A DNA stretch of 59,081 nucleotides. Origin: Nitrospirae bacterium MYbinv3 (GTDB lineage Bacteria > Nitrospirota > Thermodesulfovibrionia > Thermodesulfovibrionales > Magnetobacteriaceae). Positions 42,901-50,620 of the stretch are shown here, piece after piece; the first letter of the stretch is position 1, and each line of letters opens with the position of its first letter. The stretch lies in NCBI GenBank assembly GCA_002753395.1, contig PEAB01000013.1:1-59081 (forward strand), read 5' to 3'. The notes below the pieces were generated by a model that saw only the letters and a list, made by a program, of their open reading frames with translations, was not told the origin of the DNA and ran no database searches. A program made the translations under genes and the position numbers.

Positions 42901-43768
42901 GGTTTGGCTCTCTTACAGAGAAATCAACAAACAGGTTTTTATGTTCTAAGATAGAGGACAGAACCTTAAACTTATGCTCTCTGGGCAGATCAGCCATGAG
43001 ATGTCCATTGCTGCACGTAATGTCGACAGCGCCATCTCTCTTAAGTATCTCCTCAAGTCTGACGTCCTTATCTTTAATCGTTATATACAATTTAAGCGGA
43101 AGGTTTAGACCTTCATATAACTCATCCAGTGTCCCGCACGCCTTTAAAACACCACTCTTCATCACGCCCACGCGTGTAACTTTTTCCTCTATCTCGGCCA
43201 GTATGTGGGAAGACAGAACCACGGTCAATGGTCTTTTCTGCCTGACGTTGTCAATGATATCGTAGAGTTCCCGAGTACCGATGGGGTCAAGCCCCGATGT
43301 AGGCTCATCTAAGATCAACAACGAGGGTGTGTTTAAGAGGGCCTGGGCAAGGTTTAATCTCTGTCTCATGCCCTTGGAGTATCCTCCGACCCGTCTGTCC
43401 AGGACGCCGCGGGTTAGGAGCTTGTCCAAGATATCCGAGATGTTGTTGACACTGCCTCCCTTGATGCGGGCAAACAGCGTTAGCGTCTCACTCCCCGTAA
43501 GGTTGTCGTAGAAGGATATCCGCTCTGGCATAAATCCAATCGTCTTTCTAAATGACTGCCAGCCTTTTTCAGACAGTCTCTCTCCATTGACTAGGAGTTC
43601 GCCGGCTGTGGGTCTTATGATACCAAGCATTATCTTTAGAAGCGTCGACTTACCAGAGCCGTTGGGACCAACAAGACCAAACATCTCACCGACCTTCAAC
43701 TCAAAAGACACAGAGTCAACCGCCTTGACGTCTGCATAGTTCTTAGATACCTGTTGAAACTTTAGCAT
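42872..43768 (-). CDS. nosF: NosF-type ABC transporter ATP-binding protein
   Basis: Cytoplasmic ATPase powering NosDFY. The 298-aa protein carries Walker A GPNGSGKSTLLKIML, Q-loop region GFMPERISFYDNLTG, the signature YSKGMRQRLNLAQALL, Walker B LLILDEPTSGLDP and the switch His in VLSSHILAE. The C-terminal 80 residues form the extra domain typical of NosF-like ATPases. It sits directly between the polyferredoxin-NosD fusion (1-nt overlap) and nosY. Confidence 0.94.
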   Translation of the reverse strand: MLKFQQVSKNYADVKAVDSVSFELKVGEMFGLVGPNGSGKSTLLKIMLGIIRPTAGELLVNGERLSEKGWQSFRKTIGFMPERISFYDNLTGSETLTLFARIKGGSVNNISDILDKLLTRGVLDRRVGGYSKGMRQRLNLAQALLNTPSLLILDEPTSGLDPIGTRELYDIIDNVRQKRPLTVVLSSHILAEIEEKVTRVGVMKSGVLKACGTLDELYEGLNLPLKLYITIKDKDVRLEEILKRDGAVDITCSNGHLMADLPREHKFKVLSSILEHKNLFVDFSVREPNLEEVFFGIH

Positions 43769-46065
43769 CAGTACATCCCTCCTGGCATGTTGGCAAGTTT
43801 CTCTACGTCGCCGTAGTATTTTGCTGGAACATAGTTGGCATACTTATCGAGCAGCTCTTTCCACTGGGCATGAAACGGCAGCATCGAGGGCTTGCTGTCG
43901 ATCACCTTTGGCACGTTGATGATGGGAAACTGCTTTTCCAACATCTTCAGGACATGCAAGGACGGGCTTGCAAACAGGAGCTTTGCCATCGGATACCTCC
44001 AGAAGATGTGATCCACGACCGTGTTTGACTCATACGGTACGTCCCCCTTGCCGGTGCCGGAGAGGTCCCAGCCCAGGTAATCGCTCCAGTAGTTGTTGTC
44101 CCACTCCTGGTTTCTTGACGACACGTATTTTACCTGTACCTCGTTTCTGATAAACGAGTTCTTACTAATACGATTATCCTCCGAGCCGCCCCAATTATGC
44201 AGCCCCATGTTGTTGTTCATGATCAGGTTTGACTCTATCGTGTTTTCTATCGAGTTGTATAAGAACATCCCTTTTGTATTGCTGATAACTGTGTTACCTA
44301 TGATTTCACTATGCACAGTCTGGTTTATGAGTAGACCGTGGGTCTTGTTACCAACGGAGAGATTTCGGTTAATCCTGGAGTTTTTCGTGTACATAATCGC
44401 CATCCCGACGAGGTTACCCAATACCACGTTGTCATTAAAATTACCGTTGTCTACCCACATCGTGTGGATTGCGTAACGGCTTTTTGTGATATGATTATCC
44501 TCAACGGTTGCGTTGTGGCATACCTCAAGGTACATTGCATCGCGGCAGTTGCTAAAGGTGTTGCCTTTGATGTAAGCCTTAAACGTACCCGTGAAGGACA
44601 TACAGTTACCCCTGTTGTTTTCGTCAAATTTTTCAATGCCGCTTATCGTGTTGTTGATAATCCTTATGTTGATTCCCTCAAGGTTGCGGATACCAAACAT
44701 GGTGTTTACCAGCTTGTTGTTTTTAATCACCACGTCGTCGGCATACTTTGCTATAGCGATTGCCGTGTCATCGGGATCATGTCCGGCGCCGTCATACGTC
44801 AGTGTAAATCCCTCAAGTGTCACACCGGGGCTGGTTATAACGACAAGATGGCCTTTTTTTGCAAAGATGGCAGGGTTGTTTATACCCTTTAGGTTTAGCT
44901 CCTTATCGATTTTTATGTGTTCCTCGTATCTCCCGCCACGCACCTCTATAGTGTCGCCGTCCTTAGAGTCCTTGATGGCCGCTGATATGGTAGTATATCC
45001 GCCTGGTGTCTTATCGTCTACTATAAGTGTCTTTGACAGCGTTTTTGCTGAGGCCGTAGCACAGATCAATAAAACAGCCAACATCGCCAGGGCAGACGTC
45101 ACAGTCATGTTTGTCAGGTCAGGTTTGGTCTCGTTCACAACCTCTGCCCTTTTCTCTTTGCTGTGCTTTATCAGGGCAGGACATCGAGCCTCATCCCTGT
45201 AATTTACCTGGCAGTCCAGACAATACAAGCAGCTGCGCGCATCAATGGCACCCTCAGCTGTTATGGCACCGGCCATACAGTCTTTATAACATATCTTGCA
45301 CTTTGAGCAGAGCGCATACCTCTTGAGCTTTATCAGCGGCAGCCATCTCAAAAACGACACTGAAGATAACCCCGCACCCAATGGACACAGATACTGACAG
45401 AACGACCTGTACAGGAGCGTCGAACCAATCGTTAGGAACACAAAGTAGGCAACAAAATACCACTGCCTGTTGAGCTTTAACACAAAGGTCCTAAATGGCT
45501 CAACCTCTGTAAGGTACTCAGAAAGTATAAAGTTGTAAAACGAAATGCCTATGATAATAAAGAGAACGAAATAGCGCACATTCAGGAGTCTTCCATGTAT
45601 CCTTTGGGAGAGTCTAAACAGTGGTTTTGAGCGCACTGCCTTGACAATCCCATTTAACAGCTCTACCATAGCGCCGTAGGGACACAGCCAGCCACAGAAC
45701 ACCCCCCTTCCCCACAGTACAACGCTCAGACCTATGAAAAGGAACGTGAAAAACAGAAACGGCTCCATCAGGAAGGTCTCAATGGGGAACTGATGTTCCG
45801 TCAAGAGGCTGTTGATGGGGATAACAAGGTTTGCGGTAGTGGGCTGGGCCTTAAGCGCCAACCCTATGTATATAAAGGCTGTCAGCAAGAAACCATAACG
45901 CACGACACTGAGAAGTTTTGCCTTTTTAGACAGTCTGTCTTTGGCAAACATGACGATTGTCAGCGCCAAAAGAAACAATACAAAGGCGGCGATGTGATAG
46001 ATCTTTTGCCGCCATATCATTAGCCAAATGGCGTCCTCGCCAAATAAATCGCCTAGATGCTCCAC
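43768..46065 (-). CDS. nosD: Fused polyferredoxin (NapH/NosR C-terminal type) - NosD protein
   Basis: A 765-aa fusion. Residues 1-240 form a multi-helix membrane domain with two C-x3-CP motifs, CGWLCP (Cys124, Cys128) and CQYLCP (Cys223, Cys227). Two [4Fe-4S] ferredoxin motifs follow (Cys253/256/259/263 and Cys279/282/285/295). This is the NapH/NosH/NosR C-terminal module. After another membrane helix (about 318-340) comes a full NosD: a right-handed beta-helix with many parallel N-x-I-x-x-N repeats (about 345-765), the periplasmic part of NosDFY. Separate nosD and ferredoxin genes are usual. The fusion ties cytoplasmic-side electron input to the maturation machinery. Confidence 0.9.
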   Translation of the reverse strand: MEHLGDLFGEDAIWLMIWRQKIYHIAAFVLFLLALTIVMFAKDRLSKKAKLLSVVRYGFLLTAFIYIGLALKAQPTTANLVIPINSLLTEHQFPIETFLMEPFLFFTFLFIGLSVVLWGRGVFCGWLCPYGAMVELLNGIVKAVRSKPLFRLSQRIHGRLLNVRYFVLFIIIGISFYNFILSEYLTEVEPFRTFVLKLNRQWYFVAYFVFLTIGSTLLYRSFCQYLCPLGAGLSSVSFLRWLPLIKLKRYALCSKCKICYKDCMAGAITAEGAIDARSCLYCLDCQVNYRDEARCPALIKHSKEKRAEVVNETKPDLTNMTVTSALAMLAVLLICATASAKTLSKTLIVDDKTPGGYTTISAAIKDSKDGDTIEVRGGRYEEHIKIDKELNLKGINNPAIFAKKGHLVVITSPGVTLEGFTLTYDGAGHDPDDTAIAIAKYADDVVIKNNKLVNTMFGIRNLEGINIRIINNTISGIEKFDENNRGNCMSFTGTFKAYIKGNTFSNCRDAMYLEVCHNATVEDNHITKSRYAIHTMWVDNGNFNDNVVLGNLVGMAIMYTKNSRINRNLSVGNKTHGLLINQTVHSEIIGNTVISNTKGMFLYNSIENTIESNLIMNNNMGLHNWGGSEDNRISKNSFIRNEVQVKYVSSRNQEWDNNYWSDYLGWDLSGTGKGDVPYESNTVVDHIFWRYPMAKLLFASPSLHVLKMLEKQFPIINVPKVIDSKPSMLPFHAQWKELLDKYANYVPAKYYGDVEKLANMPGGMY

Positions 46066-46068
46066 TTA

Positions 46069-47145
46069 CTACTCTAAAAACCTGTCTGGCAGTTTATACT
46101 CAACCCCAGATGTCTTAAATTTCTTCTCTGTACCCACCCTATAGGGTAACATTAGCTTGAGTTTAAAGGGGTTTGATGGCTCAAATTCCTTGCCTCTGAT
46201 GATAAACACCCCGCCCTCCTTTGGCTTAGGCGCTCCTTTAGCTGCAACCTCAGTCAATATCCTGTAATCCTTATCTGTAAAGTTAAAGACCCGCGCCTCC
46301 TGTTCAATGCTGAATCTTTCAAAGACACCGCCACGGGCAAACCCAGATCCCTTAAACGAACCAGCGCCCATGGAAAATATGAAGACAGGCGTCTCACCTG
46401 GTTTAAGAGCTTCCATTATTTCATTGTAAAACCGCTCGCCCAATACGTTCTTGCCTATCGAGGGGGGGGACACTAGACCAATGTACAGGTCAAGATACGC
46501 CTCCTTGCCTTCTAAAGCAAGCTCTTCAGAGGTAATCAAGATATTTTTTACCGCCCCTGCATCAACAAGATCCTTCCAGTTGAGGATGTCAGACTTACTG
46601 CTGATCTTACGTACCTTGTCTTGCGTGTGTTTGGTCATACCAGCGATGCCGGCTACCTTCTTTGCGCTCTCGGTGATTATAGCGTGCTGCACAGCAGCCG
46701 TAACAGTAGCGCCAGTGATGGCGTCCATCTTTATTTCATTGCCAAAGGTCAGCCCTTTGATAGCATTTTTTCCTGTGTATTGTTTTAGGTATTCCTGATA
46801 GTTATCTTCTTTAAGACCTATGAGTACAATAGGTTCTGAGTGAAAGAGCAGCTTAACACCGGTGATATTACCGCTGGTATCTATACCGATGAGGGTCTCC
46901 ATGTGTTTACCGGAGTAACCAACGTGCCTTTCAGTCCAATCTTTAGATAAAAAAACATACCCTATAATCTTAACGCCTGCATAGGCTTCCCAGTAGCGTT
47001 CTTTTTGTGCAAACTTCTCAGCCTTCATTACGTCTTCTAATTTATACTCGTATCTGTGTTCAAAATACTTTGACTGAGCGGCATACAACGTAGATGACGT
47101 AAAAACCATTATAATATATAAACACAACAAAATTGTTCTTTGCAT
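46069..47145 (-). CDS. NosR-like FMN-binding periplasmic protein lacking the ferredoxin half
   Basis: A 358-aa secreted protein; the ATG at 47145 is preceded by TAGGAG, and the residues encoded up to 47247 look spurious. A signal peptide ending LYAA is followed by an FMN-binding domain: MDAITGATVTAA carries the S/T-GAT flavinylation motif (Thr147 likely). The rest (KDYRILTEVAAKGAPKPKEGGVFIIRGKEFEPSNPF) matches the periplasmic C-terminal part of the NosR N-terminal half. It lacks NosR's membrane helices and [4Fe-4S] centres, which here are fused to NosD next door. Should relay electrons to NosZ or its maturation system. Needs ApbE for FMN attachment, not in the window. Confidence 0.86.
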   Translation of the reverse strand: MQRTILLCLYIIMVFTSSTLYAAQSKYFEHRYEYKLEDVMKAEKFAQKERYWEAYAGVKIIGYVFLSKDWTERHVGYSGKHMETLIGIDTSGNITGVKLLFHSEPIVLIGLKEDNYQEYLKQYTGKNAIKGLTFGNEIKMDAITGATVTAAVQHAIITESAKKVAGIAGMTKHTQDKVRKISSKSDILNWKDLVDAGAVKNILITSEELALEGKEAYLDLYIGLVSPPSIGKNVLGERFYNEIMEALKPGETPVFIFSMGAGSFKGSGFARGGVFERFSIEQEARVFNFTDKDYRILTEVAAKGAPKPKEGGVFIIRGKEFEPSNPFKLKLMLPYRVGTEKKFKTSGVEYKLPDRFLE

Positions 47146-47266
47146 GACTCTCCTATATTTGTTCCTCTTCTGGTTCATTATACACGAAGACTTATACCAG
47201 ATTGTGTTCAGAGAGATAGTACCAGGATGGATGCACCCTGGTACCATAATCTCTTAGCTCTATCCT

Positions 47267-49114
47267 TTATGCCTTTTCGACGATAATCCTCATCCTCATC
47301 TCAAGGTGCAGGGCGTGACAGAAGTTTGTGCAGTATGCCCAGTATACGCCAGGCTTATCGGCGGTGAACGTCACTGACTTAGTCTGAAACGGGGCTACAA
47401 CAAAGTTGATGTTGTAGTTTGACAGGGCAAAACCATGTCCAAGGTCTGATATCTCGTCGTTATTTGTCACAATGACGGTAACCTCATCACCCTTTTTGAC
47501 CTTGACCTCCTGCAATCCAAAAACAGGTGCATTGGCGGTGAGTTTAACGGTTACCTTTTTGCCTTTTCTCTCTACACCGCTTCGCGTAACGGCCAGCGGG
47601 TGCTCAAACATATTGAATCTGTCCTTGACGTGCTTCTCAATGATATCCCTTCTGACTATTATACAGTCATGGGGTTCTATATATTGAGCTGAGTCGTGTA
47701 TGATCTTGAGCTTATCACCTGAGATGTCAACAAGCTGTTCACACTCGTTTTTCAACGGTCCTACGTTTATAAATCTATCCTTAGCGAACTTGTTTAGAGA
47801 CACAAGCCACTTGCCGTCGGCCTCTTTGGTCTCCGCCATTGTTGCCATTATATGTCCAACCTGATAGGTTATATCCAGGACATCTACGATGTGTTCGTTT
47901 TTCTTCTTTTCTTCTGCGCCCTTTTTCTCGGCGTCTATTGCCTTTTGTATGTTCCACTTGACGTTGGTGCTGTCTATAAAGACCGAGGTAATGGCGTTAC
48001 CCCTTCCGTCAAACGTGGTATGTAGCGGACCAAGGCCGATATAAGGCTGGGCTACGATGCAGTCTTTGGGTTTGATCTTCCCGCTATAGACCTCATCCAG
48101 TTTGTCTATTGCCACAACAGTACAGTTAGGGGATACCTTGCCGGAGCAGACTGCGTACTTGCCGTCAGGAGAGATATTTATTCCATGCGGGTTTTTAGCC
48201 ACTGGGATCCTAACGACTATATCGGACTTGCCCTCACGTCCATCGATCATCTTAACGCCTTCAATGACCTTAAACTTGCCTTCCTTGAGGGCCTTTCTGA
48301 TCCTGTCCCAGTTAAACACCAACATGTAATCAAAATCCGAGGCCAGCATCTCTGATACAGTAACGCCCTTTTCTATGTTGTACGACGTGGTCATCGAATA
48401 CTTGCCGCCGTAATCAGTAGCGGCCAGGTCCATGTTCTCATCTACCATCACCTGGCAAACGATCTCCATCTTCTCGGCATCTATGATTGTGTGGCAGCCG
48501 TAATACTTATCTTGGGGCACATCAGACGGATTGTTTGGTACAGGGATCTGAAACTCACTGTTACAGACAAGCCACTCGGTCTTAGGATACCGTTGCGTAA
48601 ACAACCCGTGCATACCTTGTATGTTTGGCACATCGAGGATCTTGTCCACCTCCATGTACTCTACCCTTATGCGGGCTACCCTGTTGTTTAACTTGTCGTT
48701 TACAAACAGATATTTACCGTCATAAACGCCATCCTTGTACGAACCATGCACATGATGTGTATCGCCGCAGAACCTCCCTTTGAGCAGGGCCTTGCTCTCG
48801 TTGGTTATACCCCAGCCGGATCCAACGTCCATGTTAAAGACGGGTATCCTCTTGAGTTCTCTCATTGAGGGAACACCAAGAATTCTGACCTCGCCAGAGT
48901 GCCCGCCACTCCAGAAACCATAGTAGGCATCGAGTTCACCGGGCTTCACCTCTGCGCTCTGGTGCCCGTTGCCTTTGGTCTCAGCCTGAGCTACGGCAGT
49001 TCCTAAGACCTTATCCTTATCGTTAATGGTCTTATCGAGCATCACAACACCTGCTCCTGCTGCAACTCCGGCCATTCCTATATATTTAAGAAAATCTCTT
49101 CTATCAAACGACAT
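47267..49114 (-). CDS. nosZ: Nitrous oxide reductase NosZ
   Basis: Terminal enzyme of denitrification: N2O + 2e- + 2H+ to N2 + H2O, a periplasmic homodimer with CuA and CuZ centres. The 615-aa protein begins with a twin-arginine signal (DRRDFLKYIG, 4-13). The seven-bladed propeller follows with FWSGGHSGEVRI and DTHHVHGSY (His119-123 region, CuZ ligands). The C-terminal cupredoxin domain ends in CTNFCHALHLEM (Cys595, Cys599, His603, Met606), the CuA set. Genes for a diheme cytochrome, FMN protein, NosD fusion, NosF and NosY surround it. This set lacks a full-length NosR and resembles clade II clusters, though Tat export is more typical of clade I. Confidence 0.97.
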   Translation of the reverse strand: MSFDRRDFLKYIGMAGVAAGAGVVMLDKTINDKDKVLGTAVAQAETKGNGHQSAEVKPGELDAYYGFWSGGHSGEVRILGVPSMRELKRIPVFNMDVGSGWGITNESKALLKGRFCGDTHHVHGSYKDGVYDGKYLFVNDKLNNRVARIRVEYMEVDKILDVPNIQGMHGLFTQRYPKTEWLVCNSEFQIPVPNNPSDVPQDKYYGCHTIIDAEKMEIVCQVMVDENMDLAATDYGGKYSMTTSYNIEKGVTVSEMLASDFDYMLVFNWDRIRKALKEGKFKVIEGVKMIDGREGKSDIVVRIPVAKNPHGINISPDGKYAVCSGKVSPNCTVVAIDKLDEVYSGKIKPKDCIVAQPYIGLGPLHTTFDGRGNAITSVFIDSTNVKWNIQKAIDAEKKGAEEKKKNEHIVDVLDITYQVGHIMATMAETKEADGKWLVSLNKFAKDRFINVGPLKNECEQLVDISGDKLKIIHDSAQYIEPHDCIIVRRDIIEKHVKDRFNMFEHPLAVTRSGVERKGKKVTVKLTANAPVFGLQEVKVKKGDEVTVIVTNNDEISDLGHGFALSNYNINFVVAPFQTKSVTFTADKPGVYWAYCTNFCHALHLEMRMRIIVEKA

Positions 49115-49138
49115 TATAACCTCCTTTCGTGTATTCGC

Positions 49139-49954
49139 CTATTTGCTGAGCCGTCCCATTAGTTTTAATGTATAAGAAACTAGGTGCCATCTATCCTCCT
49201 CTGACAAGGAATCCTGAAAGGAGGGCATCCCTGTGCCATCTAACCCGGTAGTATATGCTATGAAAACGTTCTCTGGAGCAAAGCCCATCTTTGTTGCCCC
49301 GCTTGTAAAATCAAAAGGCACCACCTTATCACCCCAGTCGTCTTTCAGACTGTCAGACTTTGTGCCATCGCCTTTGCCTTCCTTACCGTGGCATTCCCAG
49401 CACTTCATGTTTTCCCAAACCTTCTCGCCCTTTGCAACTGAGTCCGGATTCCCAACCCATGCCGGCTTCTTTATTGCCACCGGCTGACACGGTTGTTCAT
49501 CCTTCCATCTTGGAGAAAAGCTCTTAATGTATTGTATTACAGCCTTTCTTTCTTTCTCCGATAGATCCGTGGATGCCGGCATGTAGGCCCTCGGTATACC
49601 GTTTGAGATTACCCTCATCAGATCGCTATCTACAGGCATACAACCAGTTGGCGTTGTCCTGAACTTAAAGACGCCTGCCGTAAAGTCCCTTGGGAAAATA
49701 CTCCACGTCATACCCTTCTTTTCCACCCTGTGAACCAAATCAACCAGTCCCTTACCATCACCTTTTGGTCCGTGACAGATTACACAACGGCTTTCATAGA
49801 TCTTCTTCCCATCAGCAGCAGCGTCAGCAGCATAGACGGACTTTGCCGTTTGCATGAGAAACACTAAACTAACCAGCAAAACGACTTGTAACAGAGAATG
49901 TCCCTTGAACTTAACCATCATTTTGCTAACAATAAACTTGTCTTCATTGCCCAT
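49139..49954 (-). CDS. Diheme cytochrome c upstream of nosZ
   Basis: Periplasmic electron carrier of 271 aa (NosC-like by position). It has a signal or anchor helix (SLLQVVLLVSLVFLMQTA), a first heme site CVICHGPKGDGKG and a second site CWECHGKEGKGDG. GMPSFQDSLSEEDRWHLVSYTLKL is the likely axial-methionine segment. AAGGAGGAAGAA precedes the ATG at 49954. It is the first gene of the nos block and probably donates electrons to NosZ. Its layout is paralogous to the first half of the EB_dh-fused cytochrome at 33686, so similar diheme cytochromes bracket the cluster. Confidence 0.9.
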   Translation of the reverse strand: MGNEDKFIVSKMMVKFKGHSLLQVVLLVSLVFLMQTAKSVYAADAAADGKKIYESRCVICHGPKGDGKGLVDLVHRVEKKGMTWSIFPRDFTAGVFKFRTTPTGCMPVDSDLMRVISNGIPRAYMPASTDLSEKERKAVIQYIKSFSPRWKDEQPCQPVAIKKPAWVGNPDSVAKGEKVWENMKCWECHGKEGKGDGTKSDSLKDDWGDKVVPFDFTSGATKMGFAPENVFIAYTTGLDGTGMPSFQDSLSEEDRWHLVSYTLKLMGRLSK

Positions 49955-50620
49955 TTCTTCCTCCTTTGTCTTTTTTTACTTTACATCAGTTCTACCCGTC
50001 ATGGGTATACCAAACCGTTATCTTATATAAATCGCCGTTATTGTTGAATACAGTGTAACAGCAATTTTACATCATATACTACAATAAATGCAATATTATA
50101 CTAAAGTAATTATAATATTTCAAACAGTAACCCATATCATTGACAATGATAACATGTTTATGAGTTATTTTCACCATGATGTATTAAGAATGAAGGCTTT
50201 GTCCACTAACACAGGGTTCGCAACCCCCTCCTTAATCATTTTCACAGCCTTAAGTCAACAGCATTATCCCTCAGACCCACCCACAAGGGGAGGGGTGAGG
50301 CGCCCCGGCCACAAAGAAGTCCTCTTAACCCCATTATATCGGATGTTTATACACAATGTTTCAATCGTGTGCCGAACTATTACATTTTCTATAGTTTTGT
50401 ACTTTCTGGATTCCTGCTCAGGTCAGGGGCAGGCATGGAACAGTTAAAGACGACACTTGCTGCCATTCCCGCGAAAGCGGGAATCTATTTTCGAGAGCTG
50501 CATAAAATGCTGGTTTATAAAAAAGTGCAAAAGTATAGCATTTTATAAAAAAACTATTTACATGAAAAAACTAAAAGAGTATACTACTTACATTTTAGAA
50601 AAGGAGCTGGTAGACTTATA
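49955..50620. other. Divergent spacer between the nos block and bamA
   Basis: Holds the ribosome site of the cytochrome gene, an AT-rich stretch (50040-50130) likely to contain the nos promoter, and a perfect 7-1-7 inverted repeat at 50136-50150. A degenerate GC-rich repeat spans about 50238-50335. A composite hairpin repeat covers 50390-50539 (dRS3-like hairpin at 50463-50486). An AAGGAG ribosome site lies at 50600-50605 before bamA. No gene is supported. Confidence 0.7.
50136..50150. promoter_or_regulatory. Candidate operator upstream of nos genes
   Basis: Perfect 7-1-7 palindrome ATCATTG-A-CAATGAT, 182 bp upstream of the cytochrome-nosZ start. The spacing resembles Fur-family operators more than an FNR/DNR box (TTGAT-N4-ATCAA), which it matches poorly. 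Function is an inference. Confidence 0.35.

Noticed and set aside
50141-50155. FNR/DNR box upstream of nos genes
   Set aside because: TTGAC-AATG-ATAAC matches only about seven of ten consensus half-site bases; the 7-1-7 symmetry is a better description.
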